DNA of 64,000 nt from Progne subis subis (lineage: Eukaryota; Chordata; Aves; Passeriformes; Hirundinidae): assembly GCA_022316685.1 (NCBI GenBank), contig JAKJHU010000039.1:7621808-7685807 (forward strand), written 5' to 3'. Below, in pieces: positions 49,101-61,100 of the stretch. Under the pieces are notes generated by a model. That model was not told the origin of the DNA. It worked only from the letters and a program-made list of their open reading frames with translations, and searched no databases. Every line of letters begins with the position of its first letter. The stretch's first letter is position 1. The position numbers were made by a program, and so were the translations under genes.

Positions 49101-52100
49101 GCCAGAGGACAGAAACAGTGACCGTTACACATTAAAGAAAAAAAATCCAGTGCTAAAGAGTACTGATGGTGCAGAATGTTTGCCATGTACAGACCATACT
49201 AGAAGTCTGCAAACTTAATGATAATTTAAGATTTTTGTCTTCGTGAAGTCTGGCTAATACTCTAATCTTGTTCTGTGTGTTGTTAAGTAACTGTCTTGAA
49301 GTCCTTGGTCTGTGATAGCAGACAGTTGTTTTGAAAATGGGCTGCTGAGTTGACATTTTAGGGAGTAAGAACTCTTTTAGAGAGTAGTGATTCAGAGTTT
49401 GGTCATAGGTTGGTAGGGGAGTTCTGCTATTTCTTGACATCAGTCTAGTTTGCTACTGCACATCTTCAAAGGCAAATGTGCCTGAATCCAGCTATCTTGA
49501 CAGGCAAAACCTCCTGATCTGAAAGAATGAGATAAATCTAGTGTATAGATAGATGTTTAAGGCAAAGCCTTCCTTTATTTTCAGTATTGACATGAAAATA
49601 TGTTGGATCATTTCCTGGGCAGTTGGCCAGCCGTATTTTTTGCTGAATTGTTAAGAGGATCATCAGTAAGCCTTGTTTCCACAGTGTCACTGGAGTTTTT
49701 TGTGTGCAGTTGGTTGGTTGGATTTTTTCCTCCCTTTACTGACAAACCTAAATTTGGAAGTTTGTATATTATTGTCTCAAAAATTCTTGCGTGTCCCTGT
49801 GTCAGGTGCTTAATGGATAATCTGAGTTGTCCAAGAGTAAAATTTGCTTTTCCCAGTTTGCCCTATTTTTAGGCTTGGTCCAATTGAAAACTTTCTTGTG
49901 CTGCAGATAAATATGTAGACCTTTAAATAAAACTTGAACGATCAAACCTCATGGCAAAATTGAGTTCTTGTATGTGTCCTATATTCTTGTGGGTATCCCC
50001 TTAGCAACTTCTCATCTTAAGTAAAAGATATTTCATTGGTTTTTCTTGCACATCTTTCTTAGGTTTCAGATGGAGCTTTGAGATGCTTTGCTTCATTAGC
50101 TGACAGATTCACACGGCGTGGAGTTGACCCAGCCCCATTAGCTAAACATGGATTAACTGAGGAGTTGTTGTCTCGCATGGCAGCTGCTGGTGGGGCAGCC
50201 TCAGGGCCATCTTCAGCTTGCAAACCTGGACGGAGTAGCACTGGAGCACCATCTACAGCTGCAGACTCTAAATTAAGTAATCAGGTGTCAACTATTGTAA
50301 GCCTGTTGTCAACCCTGTGTAGAGGCTCTCCAGTAGTAACACATGTAAGAAATCCTTTTATGCTACACTTTTTTATTTTCATGTGACTTTTCCCTTTATA
50401 TACTTTCAATATATGCAAGATTTATGTTGCTGTTTTATAGGCAGATATACACATATGTATTTATAGAGCTTGTATTTTTAGAGATACGTATATACATATG
50501 CACACACACGTACATGTAAGTTATTGGTAAAGAGGGGAAAAAAGGAAACATTTCATATGGAAATGAAACCCAGTTCTGATAGTATTTTCTAAAGCCCTGT
50601 ATATTTTTTATTGTTCAGACTTTTAATTATTTCCAGGATCTTCTAAGATCTGAACTTCCAGACTCTATAGAAAGTGCGTTGCAGGGTGATGAGAGATGTG
50701 TACTGGATACCATGCGGTTAGTAGATCTTCTTTTGGTGCTACTGTTTGAAGGCAGAAAAGCCCTGCCAAAATCTAGTGCTGGATCTACAGGCAGAATCCC
50801 AGGATTGCGAAGGCTGGATAGTTCTGGGGAGCGTTCTCATCGACAACTGATAGACTGCATCCGCAGTAAAGATACTGATGCACTAATAGATGCAATTGAC
50901 ACAGGAGGTAAGCAAAAATACTCAGAAAAAGAGAATGAGATACTTGCTTTATCTTTGATTTTTATAATCTGAGGTGTCATAACAAATGCTGAGGTAGTTC
51001 ATTAAAAATCATTACATGCAATTACAGGCCTTCTTAGTAATCATACCTGTGCCACGTTTTTTTTAATTGCAATTAAGAGCATAAATGCTTCTCCGGAATT
51101 ATTGAGGATGCTTAGTCTTTTTAAAACCAGCTTTTTATTTCAGGAATACTGTTGAACTTTAGTTTATACTTGTGGGAACTTTAATATTTTATTTAATTTT
51201 ATCTTTCAGCTTTCGAAGTAAATTTTATGGATGATGTAGGACAAACTCTTTTAAACTGGGCCTCAGCTTTTGGAACTCAGGAAATGGTAAATTAGATTTA
51301 CAGACCCTTAAGAAGTTGCATTATTTATGTAAAGGAAGATAAGAAAACAGTTTTCCTTTTTCTTCTCTAACAGGTAGAATTCCTCTGTGAAAGGGGTGCT
51401 GATGTTAACAGAGGTCAGAGGTCATCCTCATTACATTATGCAGCATGTTTTGGAAGACCTCAGGTAGCAAAGGTATGATTTAAACTGACCCTTAAAAAGT
51501 GTTATCTGCTGACTTCTCATCTTTTTGTGTTCAAAATGTCTTCAATGCAGTATGCTGGACACATGCACTGTCAAATATTTACATATTCTTTACAGTGTTT
51601 ATCAAAACATAGATTTTTCATTATAGGGCAATAGGGCAGTACTGAATAAAAGTAGTTTATATTAGCTCTACAGATATAAAAGCACAGAATACTTACAAGT
51701 ATGAGAATACTGGAGGAGTGATGTATGTAAAGCACATTTGCTATTTTGGAAGAAGAAATCCTAGTTTTTTTTCATACATAAAAATATTTGTTCTCAGACT
51801 CTCTTACGACATGGTGCAAATCCTGATTTGAGAGATGAAGATGGCAAAACTCCTCTGGATAAAGCTCGGGAAAGGGGGCACAGTGAAGTAGTAGCAATTC
51901 TTCAGTCTCCAGGTGAGTACAATATTTAAGTCCGTAACACTTGCTATAGCAGAATTCCTGATATATGTTAAGTTATGCAGTTAATAGAATTTTACTCAAG
52001 GTTATTTAAAAAAAAAAAAGTGATCTACCTTCCTTAACCCATAAAGTATGCATAAAAATCTTAGTATTTTAAGATGTTGCTAAGTGAGGGGAATTACCAA

Positions 52101-55100
52101 AGAAATAACTGAGTGAGCATGAGCAGTGCCAGTTCTGCTCTTCAGCTGTTGGGATCAGGCTAGACTGGAATTTGGTTATGGATTCAGAGCATGTCAGCCT
52201 TGGTAGCTTCTTTTCTTTCTGCATGGAAACTGCATTTTCCCTGTTCCTGAGAATTCTGGTGCCACCACAGGTGATACTTGCTATTAAATACTGTCATTCA
52301 AGAAGTCATGCGCATGTAAATTTTATATTTTTAGGAATGCATGTTCATGTTGAGGTACTTGGATGTTAGTAAAGAAAATTGGGATGTTTTGAAGGGGTTT
52401 TTGTTTGGTTTCTTGACTTTTGCAAGTGAATCTATTGGGGAAAAATTTTTCCAGGGGATTGGATGTGTCCTGTCAACAAAGGGGATGAGAAGAAAAAGAA
52501 AGATGCAAACAAGGATGAGGAAGAATGTAACGAACCCAAAGGAGATCCAGAAATGGCACCTATATACTTGAAAAGACTATTGCCTGTGTTTGCACAAACA
52601 TTTCAACAAACTATGTTGCCTTCAATAAGGTAATAATGTCATGAGAGGTAATTTCTTAATACTTGCTTTAAAAAGCTAAAGTCAGTCTCAAAGTTTAAGT
52701 AATGCTAGTGTTTGGAAGTGTTGCAAGAGTGATTTTTACTTAGCACTTTCAGCAGCATTTTTTCCTTTCTGGTGAAGTGATGTGTTGGAAAAAAACTGGT
52801 TAGTCGTGGGAGAGCAGAGCATACTCTTGACTGTAGCACCATGATGAAAGAATGCCACGTTCATATAGTATGTTGTATATGCTGTGCATCAGGATTTGGT
52901 TACAGCTGTTTGTAGCCGCTGTAATGAAAGTTGTAATTTGGTATTAATTGGAAAATCAGCAAGACTAGAAAAAGCTGTTTTAGAAGGCTTACTTAACTGT
53001 GTTAACTGGAGAAGATGCTCCTTGTAATTCTGTTGAATTGCAAAAATGTAGTCTAATTTATTACTTAAAATGGAATACTGTGCATGGCATAATGGTTGTG
53101 ATGAGTTGCATCTGATCATGACCTTTTACCCTTTTAAACTACAAATATGACATTAATAGCAATCTCTTATTTATGTTGCCAGTGTTTACAGGTACTTTGG
53201 GTGAAAATGCAAGATAGGAAATGCCTCTAGTGGAGACAGACTCCACATGAGCTGATGATAGAAAGCTTAAACCAGGTCATTTAAAATAAAATAAATAAGA
53301 AACTGTTAACAGTCTATGCAGGATTAATTGTTGTTGCAGATTGTGCAAAGAAGTAGTTGGTTCTCTACTTGAAAGTAATCTTTATGAATCAGAAAAATTA
53401 TGGTTTTGGAAGTCAGTCAAAAAAATTAATCTATAACCCTACAGGAATGATTTGCTTTTAGATTAATTACGGTTCTTAGTTTGGAAAGCTACATGATCTA
53501 ATAGTATGTTTAGAGTTAAAAGTTACAGGGATTTTGAAACGTGGGAAATAAATGACTAAAATGAAAGGCTGAATATCTCTAAGGGTGACTAAAAGTGCAT
53601 GAAGAGAGGACATTGAATAGGTTTACCTAGGAAAGGGTTGAGGAGAAAAGTATATGTTAGACTTTGCTTTAGAATCAAGAAACACCAGAGGTGCATTATT
53701 CTTAAAGATAATCTAGGACTTAGTAACAGTAACTAATTTTGGTACCAATAACAAGAACTGAAACAGGTTAAATTTCTTGTGTTTTGAAAACATGCATAAA
53801 TAGAGTACAAAAGAAGTCTTGAACCTTTTTGTTGCTTTGATTATTGCTTGCTTTATCACTGTAAGAACCTTGTTTTTTCTACAATCTTTTAAAGGAAAGC
53901 AAGTCTTGCGCTCATTAGAAAAATGATACATTTTTGTTCTGAGGCGTTGCTGAAAGAGGTTTGTGACTCTGATGCTGGCCACAACCTGCCCACAATACTG
54001 GTTGAGATAACAGCTACAGTTCTTGATCAAGAGGTAGGAAAATGAAAATGTTATCCTTTATGAAACCAGTACAAAAAAGGGAGTTACACTCATTGATTCC
54101 GTGTATTTGTTAATAACTAACCCTAAAACTTTAACAGTGTCCATCTGTGATCGCATGTGCAGTTCAGAGTGTAAAGTAATAAGATCTCCTTTGTCATTTT
54201 CTTTTCATCCCGATGTATTACAGGATGATGATGATGGCCATTTGTTAGCCTTGCAAATCATAAGGGATTTAGTGGATAAAGGTGGTGATCTTTTTCTAGA
54301 CCAACTGGCTAGACTTGGTGTAATTAGTAAAGTGTCAACTTTGGCGGGGCCATCATCTGATGATGAAAATGAAGAGGAGTCTAAACCTGAGAAGGTAAGT
54401 ATATCGAATTGATTTATTTGCTTTATTTGTTATTGTAAAACTGACACTTCTAGTAAAATGTTCTTTGCTACAAAAATGGCCAGGGCAAGGGAGTTAGGAT
54501 ATTAAATTAAGGCTTATATTAAAGCACTTGTTTTAATAGTTTTCTTCTCTACCTTAATTTTCTGTTAGCATATTATTATCTGCTGAGTTTTCCTGTTCAT
54601 ACTTCCTTATGGTCAAGTTGTTGGGCGCTTGATTTTGTCTGGTGTTTGAAAAGTGACTGGTAAACAAAATGAATCCTTCCTGAAGTATTTGTGTCAGAAG
54701 TGTAGCTCTTTCAATGTTCACACACTAAATAATTCCAGACGTTTTAGATGTTGTTATCAAATATATTAAAAAAGAAAATTATTTTCTGCCTAATGAAAAC
54801 CATAAGTGCATATTGAAGATATTTATCAATTTCCAGGTCTTATTGCCAGTCAGATGATCTGAATGGGTAACAGACTTCTTCTGTTACCAATTCAATTAAA
54901 TTTATAGCTAAATCTTAAAAGTGTAGTTAAACCTTTTACTGTGGGTTTTGGGTGTCTGAGGTTTCTTGCTGGGGGTGGGGCGTTGATTTTGTTTTTTAGT
55001 GGTTAGATATTAAGAGACATATGGACATGGTCCTACATAGCCTATCATACATGGCCCTGCCTGAGCAGGGGTTTGGACTAAATGGCTTCCACTAGTTTCT

Positions 55101-58100
55101 TCTAATCTCAACTATTTTGTGATTCTTCTCTCACAAATAAAGTTTTGAACAGAGGTGGATGTTGCAGGCAGTAGGCTGTAGTTATTGTTGAGTAGATAAA
55201 GCTGTATGTGAAAGGAAACCTCTAAGAAGTATCTTACTCTATTAAAGAATACTTTTAAGAATATGTTTTGCAGGCAGAAGTAAAATAGTTCCTACACTTT
55301 TGGTTTGAATAATTCTTTTCTCCTAATGAGAGAGAATCTCCTCCTTTTAAAAATGTCCGTGGTTTTTGCATGTCGGGGTGGTGTTTTATGTGGTGGTTTC
55401 CCCCCCCCCCCCCCCCCCCCCCCCCGTAATGAATTGGACATTTTTTTTGTTCTTGTTATTGATTAATATAACGTTATTACAGGAGGATGAACCACAGGAG
55501 GATGCTAAAGAACTGCAGCAGGGTAAACCGTACCACTGGAGAGACTGGTCAATCATTAGGGGAAGGGACTGCCTGTATATCTGGAGTGATGCTGCAGCCC
55601 TGGAGCTATCTAATGGGAGTAATGGATGGTTCAGATTTATCTTGGATGGAAAGCTGGCCACAATGTATTCCAGTGGGAGCCCTGAAGGAGGATCCGATAG
55701 CTCAGGTAGACTTTTTGCATTTAAAGTCCAGGTTAAGTTTTGAGACCGTGACATTTGTTTATATAATTTGATTTGAGCTATTTTGTTTTGCAGGAATTGG
55801 CTTACTAAATAGTAAAGGATGTAAACAGGTGGAAGGTGGTCAGTTAATTGTGATGCATTTTACCAGATAGCATGTGGCCATAACTTGACTTTCTTGGTGA
55901 ATTGTGTTAAGTAAACATCTTGCCAGTAAAAGCATATTAACTTTTTGTTTTGAGTCTTCTCCATGCGCACTTAATTTTTTCACCCCAGTCATTAAAAGCA
56001 CTTTGTAGTGGCCATCCCAGGAAAAGCAGGTTGAAATGGTGATTTGTTGTTTGCTTCTAGCTAGCAGAATGAATTTGCATGTGTTTGAAGACAAAGTAAT
56101 GGCAAGTTTCTCATTGAGACTGGGAAACAAATTACAGTGTCTTAATTGTTTGTTGGAGAGAGGCTAAGGGAACAGACCTTATGCACTGGCAATGCACAGG
56201 TGGTTCTGATTTTCTGTACAGAATACACATGTTCTGGTTGCAGAAACAACCCTCCTTTTATTGTTTGATCTTTTTTTTGCAGCAGTTCATGCATTTATGA
56301 ACCTGCAGACATAAAATGCTTTGCAATATTACTGTGTTTTCAATGAGCCATTGAGAGAAATAACAGAACATATTATGATTCAGGATGGAAATGAAATGCT
56401 AATGACTTCATGCATCAGGTTTGGGGCAAGAAGAGAAAATACAATATAGTGTTTCTGGTTATAATGCAGCTGGAAACCACTTATAGATTTATTGACTTTT
56501 TGGTCAGAAATGTGTCTTTGCATTCTTTTTAATCAGGTTAATGCTTTAAAAGGTAAACAAGTTCTGTGTTGAGATACTTGTTTATCATACAATACAATTT
56601 TAAGATTCAAGAAGATATTTTTTTAAATTCTCATAGCCCCTGGATGCCAAATTTTTTGGTTTTTGCTACCAAATGGTCTGGGCAAGAGGATGAGACTATT
56701 TCTGTATAAGATGAGTGGAATAGCGACAGCTCAGATGAATTTGGAGTGAAGAGAACTTAAGAGTCAGATTGAGCATTTAAGATGTTACTTCAAATCAGTC
56801 TTTTGAAAAAGATTGAATAAATTTAACAAGATACTTAGTCTGAATATCATGAGGGAAAGGAGCTAAATATAGGATTAAATGAGGCTTCTTGCAATATGTA
56901 GTCAAATAGACATCTACTAAGATTGCTGATGTTGCAGTCTAATTTGCCTGAACTTTAACCATGAGCTCTAAGCATGTGCAGCAGCCTTTTTTACTTAAAA
57001 AATTAATATTGGTTAACTAAAATGATTGCAGTACAGTATAGACTCAGAATAGTATCTTTAAGTCCTGAACTTTACTATATGTTCTGCTGTCCTAAATCAT
57101 TACTGATTAATCTCATGGTATACTTTTTAGTAACTACACAACTGGCAAGACTATAGAGGATTGAGTAGTGAAATCTGTTAGTGTGTATTGCATGATGAAA
57201 GTTGGGGTGGGTGCTCAAGTATATATATTGTGAACATTTTGAAAGGTCTGTACTCACCCCTCTCCACATTAACTCTATACCTGTTCTGTTTGAATTTTTA
57301 GAAAAAAAAATTCAATGCAAAAATTGAAATTTAATGGTAATTCTGAAGCTTTAAGTAAGTTTCAAAATTCTGTCTAAGGGAACCTGAAATTATTCTCAAC
57401 CATGTAGAAGTATAGTACTTTCAGTGCAACATGCTATATAATAAATTTGTTAAAATTTAATTATGGAAATCTGAAAACACTTAAGAGAATTTTCATCTTG
57501 CATACCAAATCTCAATTATTTTTATAAGTCTTCTCTGTGTCTGCTATGAAATTTAAGCAATAAAGAATGTTGTGCCTTGAGTGCATATTTATTTTTGCTT
57601 TATTTTGTATTATAAAAGAAAGATTTAAAAGGCCTAGTGCTTGTCATTGCAGCAAAAGGCAAATGGCAGTAATCTTTAATGAGGTGTTTCCATTTTTACT
57701 TTAAATGGAATTTTTGAAAAGTTATGTGCTTAGCTTTTTAATGATTAAAATACAAATATATTATTTAATAAAACCTGATATTTTTTGGAATAGTTTTTAA
57801 AATTTCTTATTTCTGAAAACTCAGAGATTGGAGAATAGTTTATGCTGGCTATTCTGAGACTCATTGTTCAAAGATTAAAAATTTATACTGAATTTTTTTG
57901 ATCTTCCTATTATAGCTGTAATGATGAATTAATACATCTGGAATAGATCTTTCAGAAAGAGTTGCATTGCAGCTTTGATGCGATCGTAGAATAAATCACT
58001 GTTGAAGTATAGAAATATACCACACTGAAATTTAGCACACTTTAAGACCCTTAATTTCAAACTTAATTTTGCATTGAATGGACTCAGTTGTTTTGCTCTT

Positions 58101-61100
58101 GAAAAAAAAATAAATAAGCTACATAATGCAGTTGTTAAAAAAACCAAATTTGTTTCTTTTTAAATAGAAAGTAGGAGTGAGTTCCTTGAGAAGTTGCAGA
58201 GGGCTCGAAGCCAAGTAAAACCATCTACCACAAGCCAGCCAATTTTATCAACACCAGGGCCAACTAAACTTACTGTAGGAAACTGGTCACTGACCTGTTT
58301 AAAAGAAGGAGAAATTGCTATTCACAATTCTGATGGTCAGCAAGCTACAATACTGAAGGAAGACCTGCCAGGCTTTGTGTTTGAATCCAACCGAGGAACA
58401 AAACATTCTTTTACAGCTGAAACTTCCTTGGGTAAGTATGTAGGTATGTGTTATGTGCAGGTAGGAACAAGTGTGTATGAGATAGTTTTATTTGTTGCTT
58501 TTCATAGCTATGAGAAAATGTGACTTTTCTAAAATACATGTTGCAGGGTCAGAATTTGTGACTGGCTGGACAGGCAAAAGAGGAAGAAAACTGAAGTCTA
58601 AACTGGAGAAGACAAAGCAAAAGGTTGGTGAGCATCTGTAAATTTTATATTTAGAATTTAATTGAGTTTACTTTATATTTTAATATTCTTAAGGAGGTGT
58701 CATTTCCTCTTAGAGGATTAAAATCTCTGATTTCAACTAGGTACAATTTTATGCGAGGCTTGACGGGGAAAACATCATTTAGAATAAAGCACTTCTTCGA
58801 GTGATTTTATCCAGCAGTCTTCGTAAATTCTGTGCTCCTGTAGAGGAAAACAGATTTTTTAAAAAATGTAGGAAAATCCAATCTTCCTGACTTGCATAAT
58901 TCTTTAGGTTTTGTGGTTTGCTTTTTTGTCTTTAAGCTACAAGAAAAGATGTTACAATTGATACTACAGTTGTGTCAGAGGCATGTAATACTTCCGTTCA
59001 TCTAGGTACGAATTTCAGACTGGATATCGTGACAAGGTGCTGGAAGTGAATGCTCAGCATTGTTAAGAGTTGTGGTAGTGAAGGAAAATGAGTAAACACC
59101 CTCATTTTAGGTATCTTTAAAATTCTTTCTCCTCAAAATGAAGGAGGAAAAAGAGGAAGTAAGAAATCAAGTATTAAGCTCTTTGCAAAAAACCTACAAA
59201 ATAACAGTACATTTTGTGATCCACTTAGGCCAAGTACTCAGGCTAATCTTTAGTCTTGAATTGTCTTGCATTTTCTAACTGCGCGGCCAATATATTCTGT
59301 GCCTTGGATTTGCAGTATTTAAGGACATATATCTTAGGAAATGTGACACTAAATTGAAAGTTGAAATACTGTGTGTGCACAATAACAGGTGGCATGATAA
59401 AAGAAAGGCAGTGCTCTCTTATACCTAAGATTGTACTGTGTAGGTATGAAGCTTGTGTAATGTACTATTGTAGCACATAGAATGATAATGAAAAGGAAAG
59501 ATTTTTTGGGAAATTTCTTACAAAGAAAAATGTTATTTAATAAAAACTTAATTAATCTGTATCTTGTGTGAACCATGCTTTGCAGAAAGAGTAATTCTTA
59601 CTATAAGAGGTTGTATAGGGACTTTGTGTGAATTGGTTTAAGGAATGTTAATAGAGCACTCAGAAACCATATTAAGCCTACTTATTTTTACATTTAAAAA
59701 GATATACCTGATCCATTATACAATTCTAAAAGAAAGATTGACAGATTGAGAATCTTACCTTTTCCTACTGCCCTTTATGCTGTAACTTAATACATGATGG
59801 CAAATTTCATTTATGTCAATAAGATTTTGTGTATTTCCATTTATTTCTCCTGTTCCTTTTTTCCCTTTCACAACCACTGCCATTTCATGATGCACGTGGG
59901 TTTTTATTCTTCCCTATTTGTCTGCCAGTTGTGAACTTAAGAACCTGACCGAGGTTGCAGTATCTGGAAGTATAGTAACAGTCTCATTACAGGAAGAGCT
60001 GATTTCTGATTATCAAAATCCATTTGTAGGTACGCACTATGGCAAGAGATTTATATGATGATCATTTTAAAGCAGTTGAAAGTATGCCTCGAGGAGTAGT
60101 TGTAACACTGAGGAACATAGCAACACAGTTAGAGTCTGCATGGGAACTTCATGCAAACAGGCAGGTAAGTGTATCTCCTTTATTTTTAATGTGTGGCTTC
60201 AGTGGAAATCAGATAATACTCAGACTAGTCTGTCATGATGTGAAGAAGAGTCATAGCATGTCTGAATTTGGGGGGAGTTTAATGCGTGTTATTACCTAGT
60301 TAGGTATTTCCCTAGGACATTATTTTTCAACTGAAGCAAGTGAACAGATTACTTTGTTTCATGATAATGATCTTTTTGTCTTTCAGTGCATTGAGGGAGA
60401 AAATACTTGGAGAGATTTAATGAAGACTGCTCTGGAAAACTTAATTGTACTGTTGAAGGATGAGAATACTATTTCTCCGTATGAAATGTGCAGTAGTGGC
60501 TTAGTTCAATCTCTGCTGACAGTTTTAAACAATGTGAGTTTGTAGACATAAGTGTTTAAAGAAAAACTTCCTAAAAAAATGAAATTAAGGCATGTGCCAT
60601 AATTTAAAAGATCTGTTATAAACCTTTCATTTTCCTGTCTTGGTGAAAATTGGGCAGACTTGCTCCAGTTACTGGTCTACCTATTGAAGATAAGCTATCC
60701 CAATAGATGACTTTAGTTTGAATGAGCCTTTAGAAATCTGTAAATCAGCTATGTTCAGGTCTAGTGTCTGATGATTAGCTTTTCACATACAGGCTTCAAG
60801 TCTGGATTTCAGTGAGACTACATAGAAATTTTTGCCTGTATGAAAATTAAATAAATTATATTAAATGTAACTTTTTTTTTTTTCCCCTCTTAGAATGTTG
60901 ATTTGGATGTGAAACAAGACTGTAGTCAACTGGTAGAGAGGATAAACGTTTTCAAAACAGCATTCAGTGAAAATGAGGATGATGAAAGGTAAAAATAATA
61001 CCCCAAACCAAGAAAATCTCCTTTGAAATTGTGAAGCAGTATGGTATGTTTAAAATAATTTAAAGACAAAGTACCCGTTTTTACATTTCAGTGGAGTAGA

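Larger units (their letters stand above)
54395..55482 (+). other. HECTD1 intron 12 with CR1 remnant and C run
   Basis: This 1.09-kb intron carries a short CR1 3' end at about 55040-55131 and a 26-base C run at 55400-55425, both listed separately. The acceptor is GTTATTACAG. Confidence 0.85.

Noticed and set aside
55793..55830. Possible extra HECTD1 exon after the pseudo-acceptor TTTTGCAG
   Set aside because: The sequence reaches an in-frame stop almost at once, and the known protein passes directly from exon 13 to the exon at 58168.
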